Below are positions 1 through 5,465 of a stretch of DNA of 5,962 nt, in pieces; position 1 is the first letter of the stretch; each line of letters begins with the position of its first letter. The notes below the pieces were generated by a model. It was not told where the DNA came from and did no database searches. It saw nothing but the letters and a program-made list of their open reading frames with translations. The DNA is from Chloroflexota bacterium. Its GTDB lineage: Bacteria; Chloroflexota; Anaerolineae; Anaerolineales; UBA11858. The stretch is from the NCBI GenBank assembly GCA_003513015.1, contig DOTA01000427.1:1681-7642 (forward strand). The letters run 5' to 3'. The translations under genes were made by a program, and so were the position numbers.

Positions 1-824
1 TGGAAAAAGTGCAAAATCTAACCCGCCCCGCGTTTCTGCCGATCATCTCCTCGGTGGTGCTGGCGAAAACCCTGATCCGCCGCTCGACCGGCAAAGTGGA
101 TGGCTTCGTAATCGAGGGGCATGTGGCGGGCGGGCATAATGCTCCGCCGCGCGGCACCATGCAACTCAACGAAGATGGCGAACCCATTTTCGGCGAAAAA
201 GATACCCCCGAGTTGTCAAAAATCAAAGAACTAGGTTTACCCTTCTGGTTGGCGGGGGGCTATGATAGCCCCGAAAAGCTGCGTGAAGCCAAGGAAGCGG
301 GAGCCGCCGGAATTCAGGTCGGAACCGCCTTCGCCTTTTGCGATGAATCCGGCATGAATGAAACCGAAAAACGCCGTGTGATTCAAAAGGTCATCGACGA
401 AGAAGCCGTGGTGCTCACCGATCCCCTGGTCTCGCCTACGGGCTACCCTTTCAAAGTGGTGCAGATGGAAGGCACCATGTCGGATCCCGAAGTATACAAT
501 CAACGCGTGCGGCTCTGCGATGTGGGCCTGTTGCGCAGCTTATACAAAAAAGATGATGACTCGATCGGTTTCCGCTGCCCGGCCGAACCCGAAGATCAAT
601 ACCTGAAAAAAGGCGGCCAGCCCGAAGATTTAGTGGGCCGCGGCTGCCTGTGCAACAACCTGGGCGCCAGCGCTGGTTTCCCGCAGCACCGTTCGGATGG
701 CTATGTGGAGCAACCTCTGGTAACTTCCGGCAAAGGCCTGCCCGCTCTGGGGCAGTTCTTCCGCCCCGGCCAGCGCAGCTACACCGCCAAAGATGTGATT
801 GATTACCTGACCGGCCAACGCTAG
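1..824 (+). CDS. Nitronate monooxygenase-like (NPD family) FMN oxidoreductase, 3' part
   Basis: The reading frame is open to the left edge (codons GAA AAA precede the GTG at 9), so the gene starts upstream and the GTG is internal. The visible protein has about 273 residues and ends at TAG 822-824. Numbering from the GTG, GHVAGGHNAPPRG at 37-49 is the loop with the conserved His of nitronate monooxygenase/2-nitropropane dioxygenase TIM barrels. LAGGYDSPEKLREAKEAGA and GIQVGTAFAF (81-110) form the FMN-phosphate-binding part of the barrel. Family members use FMN to oxidise alkyl nitronates, or act as related flavin oxidoreductases, in the cytoplasm. After the barrel comes a longer tail with Cys170, Cys190 and a GRGCLCNN motif (Cys213, Cys215), which I associate with a longer subgroup of the family. 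The true substrate cannot be read from the sequence. The missing N-terminus should hold the first FMN-contacting strands. Family assignment is confident; the precise activity is not. Confidence 0.88.
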   Translation, partial: EKVQNLTRPAFLPIISSVVLAKTLIRRSTGKVDGFVIEGHVAGGHNAPPRGTMQLNEDGEPIFGEKDTPELSKIKELGLPFWLAGGYDSPEKLREAKEAGAAGIQVGTAFAFCDESGMNETEKRRVIQKVIDEEAVVLTDPLVSPTGYPFKVVQMEGTMSDPEVYNQRVRLCDVGLLRSLYKKDDDSIGFRCPAEPEDQYLKKGGQPEDLVGRGCLCNNLGASAGFPQHRSDGYVEQPLVTSGKGLPALGQFFRPGQRSYTAKDVIDYLTGQR

Positions 825-838
825 CCCCCCTCTATTTC

Positions 839-892
839 CCCATTTTCGCGAATGAGATTAAATTTTTACCGTTTTTCTCTGGCGAAAATGGG
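839..892 (+). promoter_or_regulatory. 11-bp perfect inverted repeat ahead of the PfkB kinase start
   Basis: CCCATTTTCGC (839-849) is exactly complementary to GCGAAAATGGG (882-892), with a 32-base AT-rich loop containing two T-runs. No T-tract follows either arm, so it does not look like a standard intrinsic terminator for the upstream gene. The right arm includes most of the only Shine-Dalgarno-like purines (GGGAG, 890-894) and ends two bases before the ATG at 895. An RNA hairpin here could therefore mask ribosome access. The repeat is seen directly; the regulatory role is inference. Confidence 0.45.
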
Positions 893-894
893 AG

Positions 895-1812
895 ATGGTC
901 GCAATTTTTATGGACGCCATCGTATTCGGCAACGTAACCCTTGACATCATCAGCTACCCTGTCAATTCAGTGCCGCGCCACGAATCGATTGCTTTTGAGG
1001 ATGTCACCGTCTCGCCCGGTGGTTGTGGTTCTAACACAGCAATCGGGCTAGCCACGCTGGGTATCTCCACCGGCATCGTCGCCCGCTGCGGGGAGGATGA
1101 CTCCGCCGATTTACTCTTCCGCTATTGGCAGCGCGTTGGCGTGGATACCCGGTTTGTGCAGCGCACCGCGGCCAAACCCACCGGCACCAGTATCGGGCTG
1201 ATTGACGATGATTTTCAGCCGCGCTTCATCCACACATCGGGGGCCAACCGGCTAGCGACGGCCGAAATTCTCGATCCGCAAGCCCTCGCTCAAACGGGGG
1301 CCAAATTTTTTCATATCGCCGGGTTCTTTGTGTTGCCCAATCTCTTTGCCGATGTGGCCGATAAGCTGGCCGAACTGCGCAGCGTGGGAATCAGCACCTC
1401 GCTGGATGTGGTTTTCAACACCCGCATGGATAACCCGGATTTGCGCGCGGCTTTGTGGGAATCCTTGCCCCATTTGGATGTTTTTATGGCCAACGACCAC
1501 GAAGCCCTCCGGTTGACCAACGAATCGGACCCCGTGAGGGCAGCCGCTATTTTGCAATCTCGCGGCGCCCAAAGCGTGATCGTTAAACTCGGGGCCGCAG
1601 GCTGTTATGCCTTATCCGAGGAATTCACCGGGGTGGTGCCCGCCCTCCCAGTGGAGGTGGTCGACACCACCGGTGCAGGTGATGCCTTCGCCGCCGGCTT
1701 TATCGCCGCTCGCTTGCACGGTGCGGATTTTCGCGTCGCCTGCCAGGCCGGGAATCAGGCTGGGGCTAGAGTTTGCACAAAATTGGGGGCGATTGCCGGG
1801 TGGCTAGATTGA
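895..1812 (+). CDS. PfkB/ribokinase-family carbohydrate or nucleoside kinase
   Basis: This encodes 305 residues, a normal length for the ribokinase superfamily, whose cytoplasmic enzymes phosphorylate sugars, sugar phosphates or nucleosides with ATP. The first strand (DAIVFGNVTLDI, 7-18) is followed by the substrate-side glycine motif SPGGCGSNTA (40-49; Gly42, Gly43, Asn47). The NDHEALRLT segment (200-208; Asn200, Glu203) holds the N-E motif. VVDTTGAGDAFAAG (255-268) is the PfkB C-terminal signature, forming the anion hole, with Asp263 as the predicted catalytic base. Two starts are possible: ATG 895, which sits directly after GGGAG with no spacing, and ATG 910, giving 300 residues (MDAIVFG...) and a more typical N-terminus, but with about 15 bases from GGGAG. 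Neither has an ideal ribosome binding site. The substrate cannot be assigned from motifs, and the neighbours do not point to one pathway. Its stop overlaps the end of the convergent methyltransferase gene. Confidence 0.92.
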   Translation: MVAIFMDAIVFGNVTLDIISYPVNSVPRHESIAFEDVTVSPGGCGSNTAIGLATLGISTGIVARCGEDDSADLLFRYWQRVGVDTRFVQRTAAKPTGTSIGLIDDDFQPRFIHTSGANRLATAEILDPQALAQTGAKFFHIAGFFVLPNLFADVADKLAELRSVGISTSLDVVFNTRMDNPDLRAALWESLPHLDVFMANDHEALRLTNESDPVRAAAILQSRGAQSVIVKLGAAGCYALSEEFTGVVPALPVEVVDTTGAGDAFAAGFIAARLHGADFRVACQAGNQAGARVCTKLGAIAGWLD

Positions 1813-2469
1813 GCGGGGTAACGCGTACAAACCAATATTCTGCCCCTTGAAGTTCAAGCGGAAGGGTTTGAGCACAATCCCCTGACGCACAGCATAATCT
1901 GCGAGACTCTCCAACCAACTGACCCCCAAAGGCGGATAAAAAGCCTCGTCGATCACACAACAGGGGAAGATCACAAAACCGCAGCCAAATTCCGCAGCCG
2001 CATCGATGATTTTAACATTGCTGCCGTGGGCGTGCATCCCGATCAGCAGATCAAAATATTGGGCGTGGTAGGTTTCAAAGGTCGAGGGGAGATTGGGTAC
2101 CCGCGCCGCCGGATCAATCTTCACCCGCCGCCCCAGTACGAGATCTTTATATTTATCGGGCAAACCTTGGGGGACAGGATCAATCACCGTGGCCTGCCAG
2201 CCACTCTCCATCAGCAGGTGCGCCAGCAAGCCCTTGCCCCCGCCAATGTCCGCTGCCCGGCAGGGATCGAAATTGTGGATCAGCCATTGGTGCAGCAGTT
2301 GAAAACGGAACTTTTTCATGCGCGGCAAATGCGTGCTGTCGGGCACGTTTAGCACATCCTGGCCGTGCACCACCAGAATATCTGTGGTGTCGGCATCGTG
2401 AGCGCGCAAAGAGATCGTCTCAAGCTGCTCAAACAATTGATCCGAACGCCGCTTGGCTCGACTGGTCAT
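1804..2469 (-). CDS. Class I SAM-dependent methyltransferase, PF13679-like
   Basis: This encodes 221 residues. An N-terminal helical part (1-68) leads to ADIGGGKG (73-80), the glycine-rich SAM-binding motif I of Rossmann-fold methyltransferases. Asp97 in TVIDP is placed to bind the SAM ribose at the end of strand 2. DLLIGMHAHGSN (140-151) and VIFPCCVID (166-174) resemble the HxCG and PCC signatures of the Methyltransf_32 group (TRM13 and METTL25-like proteins), although His replaces the usual Cys in the first motif. The C-terminus (RLNFKGQNIGLYA) is well formed, so the gene looks intact. The start is ATG 2467-2469 with AGGA just upstream, two bases away, which is closer than usual. It lies 21 bases after the stop of the 139-residue protein on the same strand and is probably co-transcribed with it. 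A small RNA or protein substrate is possible but not shown by the sequence. Confidence 0.8.
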   Translation of the reverse strand: MTSRAKRRSDQLFEQLETISLRAHDADTTDILVVHGQDVLNVPDSTHLPRMKKFRFQLLHQWLIHNFDPCRAADIGGGKGLLAHLLMESGWQATVIDPVPQGLPDKYKDLVLGRRVKIDPAARVPNLPSTFETYHAQYFDLLIGMHAHGSNVKIIDAAAEFGCGFVIFPCCVIDEAFYPPLGVSWLESLADYAVRQGIVLKPFRLNFKGQNIGLYALPRSI

Positions 2470-2490
2470 GGTCCTACACTTTTTTGTAAT

Positions 2491-2910
2491 TTAGCGAACC
2501 AGTGCCGCAATCTGATCCAATCCAGGTTCGTATATCCCGGCTACATATAAGGTCATTTTTTGCTTGCCTGCTTTGAGCTTTAGTTGAAAATAGCCATACA
2601 AATTTTTGCCGTACTCAAATTGATACACTTCGGATAGGGCAAACTTAAAGCTACCCTTCTCCACAGATATAGCTTCTGGTCCCATCTCGGCCAAGCGCTT
2701 TTCGCCGGGTTCGATCTTGGCAAGCATGCGTTGGCGAGCCTTGTCGATACCCGCCTGCGCTACAAAGTTGGCTCCCCGCTGAAAGAGTTCTGTCGATCCC
2801 GGCCCCACCTCAATCAGGTACAACTGATCGCCATCCACAATCAGCGAATAAGCCTTACCACCCGAAAAAGTTCCGGGGCTTTTTACCACACGATCAATAC
2901 GGATGCCCAT
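2491..2910 (-). CDS. Unrecognised 139-residue cytoplasmic protein
   Basis: The start is chosen as ATG 2908-2910, because GGGAGG lies seven bases upstream. An in-frame TTG at 2925 overlaps that ribosome binding site and is not a credible start. I do not recognise the family. The protein has no signal peptide, membrane segment or cysteine. Its likely secondary structure is an N-terminal set of strands (3-10, 20-36, including YSLIVDGDQLYLIEVG), a charged helical middle (about 48-78), then more strands (80-124, including SVEKGSFKFALSEVYQFEYG). This alternation of short amphipathic strands is reminiscent of small PH-like beta domains, but that is only an impression. It is the first gene of a probable operon with the methyltransferase 21 bases downstream, and it has its own strong promoter-like element. 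The coding call is well supported by the ribosome site, the promoter and the tight spacing. Confidence 0.8.
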   Translation of the reverse strand: MGIRIDRVVKSPGTFSGGKAYSLIVDGDQLYLIEVGPGSTELFQRGANFVAQAGIDKARQRMLAKIEPGEKRLAEMGPEAISVEKGSFKFALSEVYQFEYGKNLYGYFQLKLKAGKQKMTLYVAGIYEPGLDQIAALVR

Positions 2911-2939
2911 GATGGTACCTCCCAATGAAAATTTTGAAG

Positions 2940-2948
2940 ATTATAACA
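2940..2948 (-). promoter_or_regulatory. Extended -10 promoter for the 139-residue protein and methyltransferase
   Basis: On the minus strand the sequence reads TGTTATAAT, a perfect TGn-TATAAT extended -10 element. No good -35 hexamer is seen at the usual distance, which fits an extended -10 promoter. Transcription would start near 2933, leaving a leader of about 23 bases that contains the GGGAGG ribosome site at 2917-2922. Confidence 0.65.
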
Positions 2949-2988
2949 TTTCATACTGCGCGAACCTCGCCATCCCTGAGCCGGAATC

Positions 2989-3020
2989 AAAACGCGGGTC
3001 ACCGCGCACCCCTAACGGGG
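2989..3020 (-). terminator. Probable terminator of the rubrerythrin gene
   Basis: Downstream of the rubrerythrin stop, reading the minus strand, CCCC-GTTA-GGGG (3020-3009) is followed by CGCGG-TGAC-CCGCG (3006-2993) and then TTTT (2992-2989). The second hairpin plus T-run resembles a short intrinsic terminator. The stem is only 5 bp and the T-run only four, so it may be weak. It would separate rubrerythrin from the next minus-strand operon, whose promoter lies about 40 bases further on. Confidence 0.5.
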
Positions 3021-3063
3021 ATCCGCAACAGCCCGCGCCGGAAAATTAATCTCTGGGAACCGC

Positions 3064-3558
3064 TTAAATCTGAACGAAAGATTTCCCCTTGGCACCGCAA
3101 ATCGGGCAATTTTCGGGTGGCGCACCCAACTCAATGTGACCACACACCGGGCAAAGGTAAAACTCTTCAACAAGATCTTCGCCGCGCAAGACTGCTTCCA
3201 AAGCCATTTTATAAATCATGGCGTGTTCAGCTTCCGCTTTGGCGGCATAACGGAACATGCGCTGCGCTTTATGATCATCGGCCTCGGCCTGCTCGATCAT
3301 CGGTGGGTACATTTCGGTGAATTCGTAGGTTTCACCCGCAACGGCGGCTTGCAGGTTATTGGCAGTTGAGCCAATCCCATCCATGGCCTTGAAGTGCCCT
3401 TCGGCGTGAATCTGCTCGGCGGCCGAAGCAGTGCGGAATAATTTAGCAACATTTGCAAAACCATCGCGCTCAGCTTGCTTCGCAAACGCCAGATACTTCT
3501 GGCTGGCCTGGCTTTCGCCGGCAAATGCTTCTTTCAAATTCTCTTGTGTCGTTGCCAT
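3064..3558 (-). CDS. Rubrerythrin
   Basis: This is a non-haem diiron peroxidase that reduces hydrogen peroxide in the cytoplasm of anaerobes and microaerophiles, taking electrons through a rubredoxin-type iron centre. The start chosen is ATG 3556-3558, because AGGAG lies six bases upstream. The in-frame ATG at 3562-3564 touches AGGAG and would add only Met-Asp. The 164-residue protein has the ferritin-like four-helix domain first. Predicted diiron ligands are Glu15 (AGESQAS), Glu48 and His51 (AEQIHAEGH), Glu76 and Glu79 (AGETYEF), and Glu109 and His112 (AEAEH). The C-terminal rubredoxin-like domain has CPVCG (Cys136, Cys139) and CPICG (Cys151, Cys154). All expected ligands are present and the length is typical. 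It stands alone, divergent from lipB, with its own terminator and leader, and no rubredoxin or superoxide reductase gene is adjacent. Oxidative-stress control is likely for the family but not demonstrated here. Confidence 0.96.
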   Translation of the reverse strand: MATTQENLKEAFAGESQASQKYLAFAKQAERDGFANVAKLFRTASAAEQIHAEGHFKAMDGIGSTANNLQAAVAGETYEFTEMYPPMIEQAEADDHKAQRMFRYAAKAEAEHAMIYKMALEAVLRGEDLVEEFYLCPVCGHIELGAPPENCPICGAKGKSFVQI

Positions 3559-3581
3559 ATCCATCTCCTGAGTAAAAGTGG

Positions 3582-3587
3582 GTTATA
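3582..3587 (-). promoter_or_regulatory. Possible proximal -10 of rubrerythrin
   Basis: The minus strand reads TATAAC here (in the context TTATATAACC), about 24 bases before the chosen ATG. It would give a leader of roughly 17 bases holding AGGAG. No convincing -35 is seen; the region where it should lie is the left arm of the inverted repeat 3602-3647. This is an alternative to the distal promoter at 3684-3712. Confidence 0.3.
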
Positions 3588-3601
3588 TAAATGCCCCCCG
3601 G

Positions 3602-3647
3602 CCAGAAATTGCGTGTTCCATCTGCTTCAAAAAAGCACAATTTCTGG
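3602..3647 (-). repeat. 10-bp inverted repeat in the rubrerythrin upstream region
   Basis: CCAGAAATTG (3602-3611) and CAATTTCTGG (3638-3647) are perfect complements separated by 26 bases. The pair lies 44-89 bases upstream of the rubrerythrin start. If transcription begins at the distal promoter it would form a leader hairpin; with the proximal promoter it could be a paired operator. There is no T-run after either arm. Confidence 0.45.
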
Positions 3648-3683
3648 TGGTGAAGGGTATAACATGTAGTGCAATATGCCCTC

Positions 3684-3712
3684 AGTATAGCCCAACCTCC
3701 AAAATGCTACAA
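3684..3712 (-). promoter_or_regulatory. Candidate distal promoter of rubrerythrin
   Basis: On the minus strand, TTGTAG (3712-3707) is followed after 17 bases by TATACT (3689-3684). The -10 matches the consensus at 5 of 6 bases and the -35 at 3 of 6, with ideal spacing. Transcription would start near 3677, giving a leader of about 120 bases that includes the inverted repeat at 3602-3647. Confidence 0.4.
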
Positions 3713-3760
3713 TTGACTTTCTTCCCGAATTGATCGGATAACTGACCCATCAGGTATACT
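3713..3760 (+). promoter_or_regulatory. Candidate lipB promoter elements
   Basis: Two pairings are possible. TTGACT (3713-3718, 5 of 6 to consensus) with GATAAC (3737-3742) at 18-base spacing gives a leader of about 18 bases. TTGATC (3730-3735) with TATACT (3755-3760, 5 of 6) at 19-base spacing places the transcription start at or next to the ATG at 3767, which would be a leaderless mRNA. Only a weak CAGG precedes the start codon, at two bases, so the leaderless option is credible. Confidence 0.45.
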
Positions 3761-3766
3761 CAGGCT

Positions 3767-4480
3767 ATGCCAAAACCCATTTGCCAGATTCTCCACCTCG
3801 GGCTGATCAATTACCAACAAGCCTGGGATTTGCAGAACGAATTCGCCGCCCAAATTGCCGAGGGAACATGCCCGCCGACCCTGCTTATGCTGGAACATCC
3901 GCATACCTTCACCTTCGGGCGGCGAGGGAATGCCACGAATCTTTTATGGGATGAACCCGAACTGGCCCGGCGAGGGGTCGCGGTCCATTGGGTAGATCGC
4001 GGTGGCGATGTCACTTACCACGGGCCCGGACAACTTGTGGGGTATCCCCTGATACCCTTAGGATTGCCCCGCCCGAGGGATGATGAACATATCCCCCAGG
4101 TCGATTATGTAGGTTATATCCGCAAATTGGAACGCACCATCATCGCCGCTGTGACCGAATTGGGCGTGGAGGCCCAACAAGTTGAAGGCTTGACCGGCGT
4201 TTGGGTAGATGGTCAATCGGCCGCGTTCGGGTCACCCATTGCTAAACTCGCCGCCATCGGCGTCAAAGTGGATGCCCACGGCATCACCCGGCACGGCTTC
4301 GCCCTCAACGTTGATCCCGATATGGAATACTGGGAGGGAATTATTGGCTGCGGCCTGACAACTCCCGAAATCAGCCTGGCGCAGTTGCTTGATCCGGTTC
4401 CAACGATGGAGCGGGTAATTACAGGGATTGAAAAACACTTTGGGGAAATCTTTGAGTTCGAACTCATCTCAAAGGAATAA
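3767..4480 (+). CDS. lipB: Octanoyl-[acyl-carrier-protein]:protein N-octanoyltransferase LipB
   Basis: This cytoplasmic enzyme moves octanoate from acyl carrier protein to the lipoyl domains of 2-oxoacid dehydrogenase and glycine-cleavage complexes; LipA then inserts the sulfurs. The 237 residues match the family length. HPHTFTFGRRG (44-54) and RGGDVTYHGPGQLVGYPL (78-95) are the LipB signature. LTGVWVDG (142-149), the catalytic Lys160 in AKLAAIGV and HGFALNV (176-182) follow. Cys195 in GIIGCGL is the acyl-thioester cysteine. The Lys-Cys spacing of 35 residues is close to that of E. coli LipB (Lys135 and Cys169, from memory), so the enzyme should be active. No lipA lies inside the window. The gene is single, divergent from rubrerythrin and convergent with the membrane-protein pair. 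The start lacks a good Shine-Dalgarno sequence but the N-terminus aligns naturally with the family. Confidence 0.97.
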   Translation: MPKPICQILHLGLINYQQAWDLQNEFAAQIAEGTCPPTLLMLEHPHTFTFGRRGNATNLLWDEPELARRGVAVHWVDRGGDVTYHGPGQLVGYPLIPLGLPRPRDDEHIPQVDYVGYIRKLERTIIAAVTELGVEAQQVEGLTGVWVDGQSAAFGSPIAKLAAIGVKVDAHGITRHGFALNVDPDMEYWEGIIGCGLTTPEISLAQLLDPVPTMERVITGIEKHFGEIFEFELISKE

Positions 4481-4513
4481 AACAGACCGACGAATCATGA
4501 TTCGTCGGTCTGT
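4476..4513 (-). terminator. Intrinsic terminator built on a 32-bp perfect palindrome
   Basis: Positions 4482-4513 form a perfect palindrome centred between 4497 and 4498, giving an RNA stem of about 14 bp with a 4-base loop. On the minus strand it is followed by TTTTATT (4482-4476), a proper T-tract, so it terminates the membrane-protein operon ending at 4536. The complement of that T-tract overlaps the lipB stop codon. On the plus strand no T-run follows, so it would be at most a weak, 3'-end-protecting hairpin for lipB. Confidence 0.8.
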
Positions 4514-4533
4514 GGTCAATCGTCTGTAGTCAA
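4508..4533. repeat. Imperfect 12-base direct repeat beside the terminator
   Basis: GTCTGTGGTCAA (4508-4519) recurs as GTCTGTAGTCAA (4522-4533) with one mismatch and a 14-base period. The first copy overlaps the end of the palindrome and the second ends two bases before the stop codon of the minus-strand gene. No function is evident. Confidence 0.5.
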
Positions 4534-4535
4534 CG

Positions 4536-5465
4536 TTACGGATGCTTAAAGATCAAGCGCCAGCTTCCAGGGTAACGTTGAGCGTTGTCATCTTCACATT
4601 CGGGGATCGAGAGATCGGGGATAATCTGTCCGCCGCCGGAAACTTGCAGGGTGTAGACCACCCCAGGTTCCATGACATAATCGGCATAGCCAATGTCAAC
4701 ATCGAGTTTCAAACCGGTAAAGAAACTCTCTTGCCCGCCTGCCCAGGTCAGGATCACTTCCACACCAGGGACGCCAATTCCCGCGGCATTATTGATGAAG
4801 ACCTGAATTTGTGGTTCTGTGAGATTCGGGTTACAAACCTGTACTTGTTTATCGAGTACAAATGGCGGGGCCAGCGTGGGCGTGGGCGTCAGCGAAGGCA
4901 AAGGCGTGCGCGTCGGTTCGGGGGTAGCGCTGGCCAAGGGGGTACGCGTGACCGTGCTGGACGGCCCCAGCGTGGGGGTCAGCGTGGCCGTGGGTGTGAT
5001 GATTGGTGTGCCCGTAGGTGTAAATTCGAGGGTTGGCGTATTAGTGACGGTTGGGAATAAGGTCAGCGTGGGGGTTTCGCTGGGGATTTGCGTATCCACC
5101 GGAACAGGGGAAGTTACCACCAAAACGGGAGCCTGCCCCAGGATAGCCGCTAAATCCGCCAGGGCTTGCACTTCGTCCGAGTCTCCCGCGGTAGCGCGCT
5201 GGCGTTGAGCTTGTTCCGCTAAAGTCAGGGCAGAATCTTCATCACCCAGCAGATTCAAGCGGGCCTGGGCGCGGGCCAAATCTCCGGTTGATTGGTAGGC
5301 CAGGGCAATGGTTTGGCGATAGACATCTTTGGCATCTGTGCGCAAGGTATGCGGTGCGGTATTGACGTACTGGATGGGAGAAACCACCCAGGCATACAAC
5401 AGGCCCAAGACAATGCCGATCAACAAACCGGTGAGCAGATACCAGGAGCCGCGTTCTTCTTTCAT
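4536..5465 (-). CDS. Membrane-anchored protein with Thr/Pro-rich stalk and extracellular beta domain
   Basis: This encodes 309 residues. Residues 1-8 (MKEERGSW) are charged and cytoplasmic, and 9-29 form one membrane helix (LLTGLLIGIVLGLLYAWVV). Residues 44-110 are predicted helical and Ala/Gln/Asp-rich, resembling a short helical-repeat region. Residues 119-201 are a TPT/TPTA-type low-complexity linker, probably an extended surface stalk. Residues 203-309 look like a beta-sandwich (NNAAGIGVPGVEVILTWAGG..., then GVVYTLQVSGGG), of the general kind seen in carboxypeptidase-regulatory or invasin-like domains. Cys211 and Cys290 bracket this domain and could form a disulfide. There is no sortase signal or lipobox. 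The first 110 residues are paralogous to the whole upstream gene, with which it overlaps by 4 bases (ATGA), implying translational coupling. The family is not recognised by name. The function is unknown; a cell-surface role is inference. Confidence 0.85.
   Translation of the reverse strand: MKEERGSWYLLTGLLIGIVLGLLYAWVVSPIQYVNTAPHTLRTDAKDVYRQTIALAYQSTGDLARAQARLNLLGDEDSALTLAEQAQRQRATAGDSDEVQALADLAAILGQAPVLVVTSPVPVDTQIPSETPTLTLFPTVTNTPTLEFTPTGTPIITPTATLTPTLGPSSTVTRTPLASATPEPTRTPLPSLTPTPTLAPPFVLDKQVQVCNPNLTEPQIQVFINNAAGIGVPGVEVILTWAGGQESFFTGLKLDVDIGYADYVMEPGVVYTLQVSGGGQIIPDLSIPECEDDNAQRYPGSWRLIFKHP
4863..5111 (-). repeat. Low-complexity Thr/Pro-coding tract
   Basis: About 250 bases encode residues 119-201 of the membrane-anchored protein, made largely of Thr, Pro, Ser, Ala and Leu with repeated TPT and TPTL units. 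At DNA level the plus strand shows recurring GTGGG/GCGTGGG and GGCGT words. Such tracts vary in length between strains and can be misassembled. The plus-strand frames across it look coding (Gly/Val-rich) only because they are the complement of this tract. Confidence 0.8.

Noticed and set aside
2026..2352. Plus-strand open frames opposite the methyltransferase
   Set aside because: The minus-strand protein has clear SAM-binding motifs; the opposite frames have none and no ribosome site.
2911..2925. TTG start giving a 144-residue version of the unknown protein
   Set aside because: The TTG lies upstream of and overlaps the GGGAGG ribosome site that serves the ATG at 2908-2910 with seven-base spacing.
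2925..3320. 131-codon plus-strand open frame between the unknown gene and rubrerythrin
   Set aside because: It runs antisense into rubrerythrin, covers the rubrerythrin terminator, and its product shows no recognisable protein pattern.
4482..4513. Palindrome as a recombination or attachment site
   Set aside because: It sits between convergent genes with a T-tract on one side and no integrase or duplicated copy in the window, so a terminator is the simpler reading.
4542..5208. Long plus-strand open frames rich in Gly/Val or Arg/Gly
   Set aside because: They are complements of the Thr/Pro-rich coding tract, have biased composition without domain features, and conflict with a well-supported minus-strand gene.
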